DNA from: Alphaproteobacteria bacterium
Lineage (GTDB): Bacteria > Pseudomonadota > Alphaproteobacteria > Micavibrionales > Micavibrionaceae
Direction of reading: 5' to 3'
Length of the DNA: 34,136 bases
Assembly: GCA_009929775.1 (NCBI GenBank)
Contig: RZZS01000026.1
Location: 1-34,136, forward strand
Positions 1 through 6,190 of this stretch are shown one piece after another. A program made the position numbers and the translations under genes. The notes beneath the pieces are model-generated. The model was given only the letters and a program-made list of their open reading frames with translations, had not been told where the DNA came from and searched no databases. How positions within the stretch are numbered: the stretch's first letter is position 1; each line of letters starts with the position of its first letter.

Positions 1-3
1 CAT
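1..3 (-). CDS. start codon of a gene running off the left edge
   Basis: Read on the minus strand, an AAGGAG Shine-Dalgarno sequence (about positions 13-18) lies nine bases before an ATG at positions 3-1. This looks like the start of a further leftward gene, about 33 bases after the stop of the deaminase-like gene and therefore probably in the same operon. Nothing can be said about its product because only the start codon is inside the window. Confidence 0.4.
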
Positions 4-36
4 TTCGATAATCTCCTTGTTTAGACCACAAAAAGA

Positions 37-366
37 TTATCCGCTCGCCTGACCCGCTACCACCCCCCAATCGGGCACTTCACTGTTGAAAGGGCGTTCG
101 GTTTTCTCGCGCGCCCGCACCGCAACGATCGTCGTGACCGGATCGGATGCCATATCCTCCAGCGCTTTCCCGAGCGCGATTGGTTCGGCGCAAATGGTCA
201 GCGCAGGGTTCTCCGCCTCCAGCACAAAGCCGGTGACGATCTTGCCGGATCGCAGGCGCAAGGCGGCGGCGACTCCGTGCCAGTCTCTGGGCAGGGATTT
301 TTGAAATTCCGCGAGCGCGGCGTCGATCAGGTCGCGGTCTTCTTTTTCGAGCGTCTTTTTATGCAC
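37..366 (-). CDS. cytidine/blasticidin deaminase-like protein, truncated before the second zinc motif
   Basis: The protein resembles the N-terminal two thirds of small cytidine or blasticidin-S deaminases: a helix and a strand around HGVAAALRLRSGK, then the first zinc/catalytic motif CAEPIAL, then a VTTIVAVRAR strand. In the family the next element is a PCxxC motif that supplies the other two zinc ligands. Here the chain ends with GVVAGQASG and a TAA where that motif would begin, so a complete catalytic site cannot form. The open frame reaches a TTG at 390, but that codon sits inside a perfect palindrome, so I prefer the GTG at 366; neither has a convincing ribosome binding site. It may be a decaying gene, or a real short protein without deaminase activity. 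The gene starting at position 3 follows closely. Confidence 0.55.
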   Translation of the reverse strand: MHKKTLEKEDRDLIDAALAEFQKSLPRDWHGVAAALRLRSGKIVTGFVLEAENPALTICAEPIALGKALEDMASDPVTTIVAVRAREKTERPFNSEVPDWGVVAGQASG

Positions 367-382
367 TTCAGTGATCCGTTGG

Positions 383-426
383 TTTTGCAATATAGCAAAA
401 ATAGTTATCGCCTAAACTCCGTTTAG
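383..426 (-). promoter_or_regulatory. two inverted repeats upstream of the deaminase-like gene
   Basis: Positions 383-400 form a perfect palindrome, TTTTGC-AATATA-GCAAAA, whose centre reads TATATT on the minus strand and could be a -10 box. A second inverted repeat, CTAAAC-TCC-GTTTAG, lies at 412-426, about where a -35 box would be, but it does not resemble a sigma-70 -35. The arrangement looks like a promoter overlapped by operator sites. This is inference from symmetry alone. Confidence 0.3.
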
Positions 427-429
427 TCA

Positions 430-616
430 CCCCGGAAACGCCAACGGCGTTATCCGGGGCTTTTGCCGTGGACGTTGCAGCAAGGCCGGGGTGATTTATA
501 AGAATTAGAAAAATACCGTTTTCCGGACGACCGCAGGGAGATTCGGGGCTTGTGCCGTGGACCTATCAACCGCCTCTGGCATAAACCCCGGATAAGGGCT
601 ACGCCCTATCCGGGGT
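430..616. repeat. GC-rich palindromic repeats in a long intergenic region
   Basis: Two imperfect hairpins share a CCCCGGATA-type arm. The first pairs 430-442 with 446-459 (CCCCGGAAACGCC / GGCGTTATCCGGGG) and is followed by CTTTTG. The second pairs 585-599 with 603-616 (ACCCCGGATAAGGGC / GCCCTATCCGGGGT). The phrase GCCGTGGAC occurs next to both (about 465 and 554), so this looks like a dispersed unit present in two diverged copies. I see no credible gene between 391 and 884. Confidence 0.55.
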
Positions 617-640
617 GACGGGGTGGGTATGGGTGACGCG

Positions 641-720
641 TCATCCCGAACGCGCAGCGGAGGGATCTCATAACAAAAGGGCACAGGCCCGGGAGATCCC
701 TCGTCGGCCTTCGGCCTCGC
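641..720. repeat. palindromic intergenic repeat (TCATCCCGAACG type)
   Basis: The segment begins TCATCCCGAACG and holds the inverted pair GAGGGATCTC (660-669) / GAGATCCCTC (693-702). Repeats of this form are scattered between genes in many alphaproteobacterial genomes. No coding signal is visible. Confidence 0.6.
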
Positions 721-744
721 CCGGGGTGAGGTGATGTTGTACAC

Positions 745-835
745 CGTCATTGCGAGCGACCACCGGGAGCGCGGCAATCCAGAAAGCCCGTGCCGCTGGA
801 TTGCTTCGTCGCCTTGCAGGCTCCTCGCAATGACG
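745..835. repeat. palindromic intergenic repeat (CGTCATTGCGAG type)
   Basis: CGTCATTGCGAG at 745-756 is the exact reverse complement of CTCGCAATGACG at 824-835, and the inner CAATCCAG (775-782) pairs with CTGGATTG (796-803). The result is a long nested hairpin of about 90 bases. This is a familiar dispersed repeat type in alphaproteobacteria; it is not a tRNA. Confidence 0.7.
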
Positions 836-884
836 AATTCAGAGTTGTCATCGGCGAAAGATCCTAACGCGACGACGATTGCCC

Positions 885-1232
885 CTATCGTATAAGTCTT
901 GGATCGAATTCAACTTCGACTTCGCCTGCAAAGCCGGTCTTTTTCCAGTGCGCCTTCAGCGACTCCTGAATCATTTGCATAATTTCAGATCGATCGCTTT
1001 TCAGTGGCTCCGGTATTTGCATAGAGGCAATGAACCAGTGAATACCCATCGGCGTATTTCTTCTCTCTCCGCCATACGTTTTGGTTCCGAGCGCATCAAA
1101 ACCGATGACTTCGTCTCTCCACCGGATTTTCCACTTGCTATGCCCGGACGAGTATCCGCCATCCGAGTACAAAACAGCGCCCCGATCCGGGTCGGTTATC
1201 TTGTGAGTTTCTTTGTCGTATCCAAAAGCCAT
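885..1232 (-). CDS. hypothetical protein, 115 aa
   Basis: I do not recognise this protein. It has no signal peptide or membrane segment. The N-terminal half is rich in Gly, Asp and aromatic residues (AVLYSDGGYSSG, WKIRWRDEVIGF); the C-terminal half is a charged helix (about residues 75-100) followed by an acidic strand, EVEVEFD. The start is well supported: AGGAG lies four bases before the ATG and overlaps the TAG stop of tadA, so the two genes are almost certainly co-transcribed with coupled translation. Its third-position GC looks lower than that of tadA, which hints at separate origin. A function cannot be assigned. Confidence 0.7.
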   Translation of the reverse strand: MAFGYDKETHKITDPDRGAVLYSDGGYSSGHSKWKIRWRDEVIGFDALGTKTYGGERRNTPMGIHWFIASMQIPEPLKSDRSEIMQMIQESLKAHWKKTGFAGEVEVEFDPRLIR

Positions 1233-1238
1233 TTGCTC

Positions 1239-1694
1239 CTATCGCCTCGCCTTGAAAAACACCCGCAACACCTCCCCGCACCTCTCCGCCTCAACGCCGC
1301 TCACGACTTCGGGCCTCCAGTGACAGGTGGGTTGGTCGTAGAATTTGCCGCCGTGGAGGATTCCGCCGCCTTTGGGGTCGGGGGCGCCGATAATCACCCG
1401 CGCGATACGGGCGAAGGAGATGGCGGCAGCGCACATGGCGCAGGGCTCAAGCGTTACGTACAGCCACATGCCCGGGATGCGCTGGGTGCCTGCCTTTGAA
1501 CAGGCTTCGCGGATGCAGAGCATTTCCGCGTGGGCGCTCGGGTCGTTTAACTCGCGCGTGCGGTTGCCGGCCCGCGCGATCACTTCCCCGCTCGCGGGAT
1601 CGATGATCACCGCGCCAATCGGCACTTCATCGCGGCTTTGGGCTGCATTTGCCTCTTCCAGCGCGAGGGCCATTGCTTTAAGGTCGCTTTCCAT
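1239..1694 (-). CDS. tadA: tRNA adenosine(34) deaminase TadA
   Basis: TadA converts wobble adenosine 34 of tRNA-Arg(ACG) to inosine. The 151-residue chain has both halves of the deaminase zinc site: H55-A-E57 (SAHAEM), with the proton-shuttling glutamate, and P-C85-AM-C88. The stretch ARVIIGAPDPKGG and a basic C-terminus (FFKARR) also fit the family, as does the length. The frame stays open upstream to 1871, but that part is the antisense of rluB. The ATG at 1694 gives the usual N-terminus, although no clear ribosome binding site precedes it. The start codon shares CATG with the divergent rluB, so the promoter and leader must lie inside the rluB coding sequence. The small gene at 885-1232 follows immediately. 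Confidence 0.93.
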   Translation of the reverse strand: MESDLKAMALALEEANAAQSRDEVPIGAVIIDPASGEVIARAGNRTRELNDPSAHAEMLCIREACSKAGTQRIPGMWLYVTLEPCAMCAAAISFARIARVIIGAPDPKGGGILHGGKFYDQPTCHWRPEVVSGVEAERCGEVLRVFFKARR

Positions 1695-2427
1695 GAGCGA
1701 AGATAACCATAAAGGCGAGCGGATTGCCAAGCGCTTAGCGCGCGCCGGGATTTGTTCGCGGCGCGATGCCGAGCGGATGATCGGCGAGGGGCGCGTGAAA
1801 GTGAACGGGCAGGTGATCACCTCCCCGGCGCTGAACGTGACCGAAAGCGACCAGATCGAGGTTGACGGCAAGCCGGTGGGCGCGCCGGAGCGTACGCGGC
1901 TGTTCCTCTATCATAAACCGGCCGGGCTCGTGACCACGAACCGCGACGAGAAGGGCCGTGCGACCGTCTTTGACAAGCTGCCCAAAGAGCTGCCGCGCGT
2001 GATGAGCGTCGGGCGGCTTGACCTCAATACCGAAGGGCTGCTGCTGCTCACCAATGACGGCGGGCTGGCCCGGCATCTGGAATTGCCCTCCACCGGCTGG
2101 AAACGACGTTACCGCGTACGCGTGCACGGACAGCTTGATAAGGCAAAGCTCGAAAAACTTAAAGACGGCATTACGGTGGATGGCGTACGGTACGCCTCCA
2201 TCGAGGTGATTGTCGACAAGGAAGGCACGAACAGCTGGCTGACCGTCACGCTTACCGAGGGCAAGAACCGCGAGATTCGCAAAGTCATGGAAGCGATGGG
2301 CCTGCGGGTTGCGCGCCTTATCCGCGTTGCCTACGGCCCGTTTCAGCTTGGCAACATGCCCGAAGGCGCGGTCAAGGAAGTGACCGGCAAGGTGATCAAG
2401 GAACAGGCGCCGGAGTTCTTCAAGTGA
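1693..2427 (+). CDS. rluB: 23S rRNA pseudouridine synthase, RluB/RsuA family
   Basis: This family isomerises a specific uridine in rRNA; RluB acts on U2605 of 23S rRNA. The 244-residue protein starts with an S4 RNA-binding domain (about residues 8-60, with ERIAKRLARAGICSRRDAE) followed by the synthase domain. The catalytic aspartate lies in VGRLDLNTEG (D110), and further family motifs are KPAGLVTT and EGKNREIRKVME. The ATG at 1693 places the S4 domain at the N-terminus as expected; a weak AAGG lies about 12 bases upstream. Its last codons overlap the rsmD start (GTGA), so both are translated together. RluB is more likely than RsuA or RluE by overall length and by this neighbourhood, but the exact target base is not proven. 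Confidence 0.92.
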   Translation: MSEDNHKGERIAKRLARAGICSRRDAERMIGEGRVKVNGQVITSPALNVTESDQIEVDGKPVGAPERTRLFLYHKPAGLVTTNRDEKGRATVFDKLPKELPRVMSVGRLDLNTEGLLLLTNDGGLARHLELPSTGWKRRYRVRVHGQLDKAKLEKLKDGITVDGVRYASIEVIVDKEGTNSWLTVTLTEGKNREIRKVMEAMGLRVARLIRVAYGPFQLGNMPEGAVKEVTGKVIKEQAPEFFK

Positions 2428-2972
2428 GAATTACAGCCGGGGAATTCGGCGGGCGCGTGCTGCATACGCCTAAAGACGCGTCCGTACGCCCGACGTCTGA
2501 CAAGGTACGTCAGGCGATCTTTAATGTACTAGCGAGTCGCGGTCTGCCGGAGCAAATCGTGGTCGCGGATCTGTTTTGCGGCACCGGAGCGCTGGGCCTG
2601 GAGGCCCTCTCGCGCGGCGCGAGCCACTGTTTGTTCGTAGATAAGAGCCGGGAATCGCTTGCCCTGTGCCGGAAGAATGTCGAGGCGCTTGGCCTCGGCG
2701 CAGATCGTGTCACGCTGATGCAGGGCGACGCGCGAAAACTCCCTTCCTTACCGGAATCCGTACGCAGAGCCGATCTCGTCTTCCTCGACCCGCCCTATCG
2801 CAAGGGATTGGTCGAACCCGCGCTCGAAGCCTTGATGGATGCCGGGTGGGTTGAAAAAAAGTTTTGGGCCGTGGTCGAAATTGCCAGCGACGAGCCGGTT
2901 CCCGCCATTGCGGGCGAGATCGACGCCGACAAGACCTACGGCGACACGCGCGTATTGTTGGTTAAAATCTAA
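2424..2972 (+). CDS. rsmD: 16S rRNA (guanine(966)-N2)-methyltransferase RsmD
   Basis: RsmD uses S-adenosylmethionine to methylate G966 of 16S rRNA in the small subunit. The 182-residue protein shows the expected N-terminus (RITAGEFGGRVL, then RPTSDKVRQAIFNVL), the cofactor-binding loop ADLFCGTGALGLEALSRGA at about 48-66, and the N6/N2-methyltransferase motif LDPPY at about 121-125. The start is GTG at 2424, overlapping the rluB stop by four bases. The TAA stop lies inside the left terminal repeat of the element at 2970-3119, so the last codon or codons may have been set by that insertion; the chain still ends with the usual VLLVKI strand. Confidence 0.94.
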   Translation: MRITAGEFGGRVLHTPKDASVRPTSDKVRQAIFNVLASRGLPEQIVVADLFCGTGALGLEALSRGASHCLFVDKSRESLALCRKNVEALGLGADRVTLMQGDARKLPSLPESVRRADLVFLDPPYRKGLVEPALEALMDAGWVEKKFWAVVEIASDEPVPAIAGEIDADKTYGDTRVLLVKI

Positions 2973-3119
2973 AGCACTTTCCTACTAGATTGACCCGTCC
3001 AGCGACCCCCACCCACTCGGCTAATTGCTTTGGCTTCACCAAACCAATGCCTCATTGCCCTCCCCCGCAAGCGGGGGAGGCTGGGTGGGGGTGAGTCAAC
3101 CTGTTTGGAAAATGCTCTA
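2970..3119. repeat. 150-bp MITE-like element with terminal inverted repeats
   Basis: The left end (2970-2982, TAAAGCACTTTCC) and the reverse complement of the right end (3119-3107, TAGAGCATTTTCC) match at 11 of 13 bases, and similarity continues inward through TTGAC and CCCCCACCCA (3006-3015 against 3082-3091). The centre carries a perfect ten-base stem, CCTCCCCCGC-AA-GCGGGGGAGG (3059-3080). There is no coding capacity. The element fills exactly the space between two convergent genes and contains the stop codons of both. The central stem may serve as a transcription barrier, although no T-run follows it. Confidence 0.6.
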
Positions 3120-3947
3120 AAATCCATACCCGCCGTAATAGAGCCCGAGCAGCAACAACCCCAGCGCCACACGGTAGATGACGAACGGTGTGAAGGTCGC
3201 TTTCGAGAGCCAGCGCATCATCAGGGTGATGGCGGCCCAGCCGGAGAGGAACGCCAGAATCGCGGCGATCAAAACGTTGAGGCCGAGTTTCAGGTCGCCG
3301 CTGCTTACCAGTTCGAGCCCCTGAAGCGCTCCCGCGCCGCTGATCGCGATGATCGAGAGCAGGAGTGAAAATCGCGCGGCGTCCGCACGGTTATAGCCGA
3401 GGAAACGTCCGGCGGTCATTGTGATACCCGAACGGCTGACGCCGGGCACGAGAGCGATTGCCTGGGCGAGGCCGATCAGGAACGCGCCGCCGAAGGTAAG
3501 ATCCTCGAGCTTTTTGGTCACAGGGAAAAATTTGTCCGCAACGCCGAGGACGATCCCGAAAATCAGCGTCGTCCAGCCGATGACGGCAATGCTCCGCAGC
3601 CAGTCCGGCTCGACAGTCGCGAGCCACAGTCCGACGATAATGACAGGGGCCGAGGCGATGACCATATTGACACCCAGTTCCAGTCCCTCGTTCGGCTTGC
3701 GCGTGCGGATTGTCGCCAGCGTTCCGCCAAGCATGTCCGCGATGTCCTTGCGGAAATAGAGGAGAACCGAGAGCAGCGTTCCTACGTGAACTGCGACGTC
3801 CATTGTCAGTTCTGCGCCCCACGGGTCCGCGTTTGCCGGGTCGTCCATCGCGCCGTGAGCAAGTATGAGATGCGCGCTCGAACTGATCGGAAGAAATTCG
3901 GATATCCCTTGGACGAGGGCCAGAATGACAATATGATAAAGATACAT
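3117..3947 (-). CDS. uppP: undecaprenyl-diphosphatase UppP (BacA)
   Basis: This integral membrane enzyme removes a phosphate from undecaprenyl diphosphate, recycling the lipid carrier for peptidoglycan and other surface polymers; the family also confers some bacitracin resistance. The 276-residue protein is hydrophobic throughout and carries both signature motifs: QGISEFLPISSSAHL at about 13-27, with the conserved glutamate, serines and histidine, and PGVSRSGITM at about 168-177, with the conserved arginine. Length is typical. The ATG at 3947 gives the usual N-terminus, although the upstream ribosome binding site is weak. The last codon is a TAG inside the right terminal repeat of the adjoining element. 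Confidence 0.95.
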   Translation of the reverse strand: MYLYHIVILALVQGISEFLPISSSAHLILAHGAMDDPANADPWGAELTMDVAVHVGTLLSVLLYFRKDIADMLGGTLATIRTRKPNEGLELGVNMVIASAPVIIVGLWLATVEPDWLRSIAVIGWTTLIFGIVLGVADKFFPVTKKLEDLTFGGAFLIGLAQAIALVPGVSRSGITMTAGRFLGYNRADAARFSLLLSIIAISGAGALQGLELVSSGDLKLGLNVLIAAILAFLSGWAAITLMMRWLSKATFTPFVIYRVALGLLLLGLYYGGYGF

Positions 3948-4010
3948 GGAAAGGCTTCTCGCTTCGTCGCGGGTTGCAAAAACGAGCAGAACATAGACGA
4001 ATTAAGTGCG

Positions 4011-4214
4011 ATGGTCTACGTCATTGGTGTCCTCGGTTTTGTTCTTGGCTTCCTGGCAGGGCAACTGCTTTTGCTCCGGCTTTTAAAGGACCGTACGAAC
4101 AGGGAAATCACGACCGATTCCGGTATTAAGTGGACCTACGGGCTTTTGAACTGGATCGTGGCTGGCGCGGGCAGTTACGTCGCTGTGGTCCTTTACAGGA
4201 TTTATTTCGGCTGA
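4011..4214 (+). CDS. small two-helix membrane protein, unknown
   Basis: The 67-residue chain has an N-terminal glycine-rich hydrophobic helix (about 2-23, VIGVLGFVLGFLAGQLLLL), a short polar loop with basic residues (RLLKDRTNRE), and a second hydrophobic segment (about 45-63). Both ends of the loop are charged as in a helical hairpin. The frame is open further upstream, with another possible ATG at 3933, but the residues between lack membrane or family features and the region overlaps the uppP 5' end. No strong ribosome binding site marks either start. I do not recognise a family. The arrangement is divergent from uppP. Confidence 0.5.
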   Translation: MVYVIGVLGFVLGFLAGQLLLLRLLKDRTNREITTDSGIKWTYGLLNWIVAGAGSYVAVVLYRIYFG

Positions 4215-4288
4215 ACCGGGTCGTCTTGATTTTACGCAGGGGCCGCTTAGCTCTCTAAAATCGTTGGCTTTCAATCACGGGGGAATGG

Positions 4289-4873
4289 ATGAGCAGAGCA
4301 ATCCTGGCAGCGCTCGGAGCGTTTGTCGTTCTTTTTTCGGGAGTACCGGCGCGTGCCGACGTTGAAACCTATCGTTTCGACAAGGCGCACACACAGATCC
4401 TGTTTTTCATCGATCATCTCGGCTTCTCGAAATCGCAGGGCGAGTTTCACGACTATGACGGCGAGATCAGGATCGATCGCGAGAATCCCGCGAACTCTTC
4501 GGTCGATGTGACGATCCGGACGGACTCCATCGACATGGACGATGAAAAATGGGACGCCCACATGAAGAACGAGGATTTCTTTGACGTTGCCCAGTATCCC
4601 GAAATGGCCTTTCGGAGCACCTCGGTTAACGTGACCGGAGAAAATACCGCCGAGGTCGCCGGGGAATTAACACTTCTCGGTGTGACGAAGCCGGTTACGC
4701 TGAACGTTACGCACAACAAATCCGGAGAGCATCCGTTTTCCGGGGCGTATGTCGCGGGCTTCAGTGCCGATACAGCCATACGGCGCAGCGAATGGGGTAT
4801 GACGTACGGCCTTCCCGGCGTTGGTGACGAGGTTCACATCCGTCTGGAAGTCGAGGCGCTCCGCCAGGATTGA
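4289..4873 (+). CDS. YceI-family periplasmic lipid-binding protein
   Basis: YceI proteins are eight-stranded lipocalin-like barrels that bind polyisoprenoids such as ubiquinone in the periplasm. The 194-residue protein has a Sec signal peptide (about 1-23, ending PARA-DV) and the typical elements: YRFDKAHTQILFFIDHLGFSKSQGEF near the start, AHMKNEDFFDVAQYPEMAF in the middle, ELTLLGVTKPVTL, and a final IRRSEWGMTYGLPGVGDEV region. A GGGGGAATGG stretch just before the ATG at 4289 can serve as ribosome binding site. The next gene begins seven bases after the stop and carries a second YceI domain fused to cytochrome b561, so the two very likely work together. Confidence 0.9.
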   Translation: MSRAILAALGAFVVLFSGVPARADVETYRFDKAHTQILFFIDHLGFSKSQGEFHDYDGEIRIDRENPANSSVDVTIRTDSIDMDDEKWDAHMKNEDFFDVAQYPEMAFRSTSVNVTGENTAEVAGELTLLGVTKPVTLNVTHNKSGEHPFSGAYVAGFSADTAIRRSEWGMTYGLPGVGDEVHIRLEVEALRQD

Positions 4874-4880
4874 TGTCGCC

Positions 4881-6119
4881 GTGGCTTTGAAAAATTCCGA
4901 CATGAACTGGGGCGGGATCGCACGGTTCTTTCACTGGACCGTTGCCCTGCTCGTCCTCGCGATGTTGCCGGTCGGGTTCTATATGGCCGGGCTTGAACCC
5001 GGCCCGTTCCAGCTCGACATTTACTGGTGGCATAAATCCACTGGCCTCCTGATCCTCTTTCTGATGGGCGGTCGTTTTCTCTGGCGTGCCTGCAACAGGC
5101 GTCCGAAGGAGATCGACGGCTGGCACTGGTGGGAAAAGCTGCTGTCGCGTGTTGTGCACGCGTTGCTGTACGCGTTGCTGTTCATCATGCCGTTTTCGGG
5201 CTGGATCATGGCATCGGCGGGCAATTTTCCCCTTGGTTTTTTCGGCTTGTTCGACATGCCGCCGATCGTCGGACCAAACGAGGATCTGCTGGAAGCGGCC
5301 AAGGAGATTCACGAATTCGCTGCCTTTGGAATTATCGCTTTGCTGCTTCTGCATGTTGCCGGGGCATACAAGCACGCGGTTATGGACAAGGATGGAACCT
5401 TGCGCCGGATGATGCCAGCGGGGTATATAGGGATCGTCGGTTCGACGATTCCCGGTGTTTTGCTCGTTCTCTCGTTTTCGCTTGTCCTGTATTTCGAGTT
5501 TTTCGGTGAGCACGAGCACGAGCACGAAGGCGGCGGGCATGCAATTGTCCTTCGCGAGCAGGCGCAACCGGGCGGGCACGTTCCCGCGGAGGTCCCGCGC
5601 GACGTTCCGGCCTGGGAGATAAAGGAAAGCGAAAGTCGCCTCATTTTCAAGGCAACGCAGCAGGGCAGGGAATTTCAGGGAACGTTTGAAAAGTTCGGTG
5701 GCGACATTTTCTTCGACCCCGCTAATCTGGCAGGCAGCCATGTTGATGTCTGGGTCGATGTGTCAAGCGTTCGGACCGGGGCCTCCGACCGGGACGACTT
5801 CATTGGCGCCCCTGACTGGCTTGCGGCGGTGCAGTATCCCCGCGCCCGCTTCACGGCGGAAGAGTTCTGGCATGAGGCGCCAAACCAGTTCGTCGCGGTG
5901 GGCGAACTGACTCTCAGGGGCGTCACCTTGCCGATGCGGATTCCATTCACCGCCCTGTTCTCTGATGACCCGCAAGGCGAGCGGACTGCGACGGTGACCG
6001 GCGGCTTTTCCATTGATCGTCTCGCCTATGACATTGGCGGCGGCCAGTGGGCCGATGCCGGCACGGTCGGGCGGGAAGTCTCTGTGTTTCTTGCCTTGAC
6101 GGCGAAAGAGAGGGACTAG
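4881..6119 (+). CDS. cytochrome b561 - YceI fusion protein
   Basis: The protein combines two functional units. Residues about 8-185 form a prokaryotic cytochrome b561 domain of four helices with heme-ligand histidines in ARFFHWTVALLV, YWWHKSTGLL, SRVVHALLYALLF and LLLLHVAGAYKHAVM. An extra helix (about 195-215) leads to a histidine/glutamate-rich linker (GEHEHEHEGGGH). The last 165 residues are a periplasmic YceI domain (WEIKESESRLIF, FIGAPDWLAAVQYPRARF, GELTLRGVTLPM). Such a layout could pass electrons between a membrane heme and an isoprenoid quinone held in the barrel; that is inference. The start could be GTG 4881 (AGGA 11 bases upstream) or ATG 4902, differing by seven residues. It is coupled to the free YceI gene just upstream. 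Confidence 0.9.
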   Translation: MALKNSDMNWGGIARFFHWTVALLVLAMLPVGFYMAGLEPGPFQLDIYWWHKSTGLLILFLMGGRFLWRACNRRPKEIDGWHWWEKLLSRVVHALLYALLFIMPFSGWIMASAGNFPLGFFGLFDMPPIVGPNEDLLEAAKEIHEFAAFGIIALLLLHVAGAYKHAVMDKDGTLRRMMPAGYIGIVGSTIPGVLLVLSFSLVLYFEFFGEHEHEHEGGGHAIVLREQAQPGGHVPAEVPRDVPAWEIKESESRLIFKATQQGREFQGTFEKFGGDIFFDPANLAGSHVDVWVDVSSVRTGASDRDDFIGAPDWLAAVQYPRARFTAEEFWHEAPNQFVAVGELTLRGVTLPMRIPFTALFSDDPQGERTATVTGGFSIDRLAYDIGGGQWADAGTVGREVSVFLALTAKERD

Positions 6120-6190
6120 TCGAACCGAACGGGCTTCCGTTGGTTCTTTCTCTGTGATCATCGGTCCATGCCAACACGGAGGAAAAACCC

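Noticed and set aside
505..777. A 90-codon minus-strand ORF
   Set aside because: It lies wholly in the palindromic repeats at 430-835, is Pro/Arg/Ser-rich, and has no ribosome binding site.
745..835. Possible tRNA or structured RNA because of the long hairpin
   Set aside because: It folds as a single nested hairpin with no cloverleaf arms, no anticodon loop and no T-arm sequence, and it matches a common dispersed repeat type.
391..884. Possible CRISPR array because of repeated palindromes
   Set aside because: The repeats differ from each other and spacing is irregular. No direct repeat unit recurs and no cas gene is present.
4761..5741. A 326-codon minus-strand frame opposite the cytochrome b561-YceI fusion
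   Set aside because: The plus strand has intact heme-ligand helices and a YceI domain. The opposite frame is polar low-complexity sequence.
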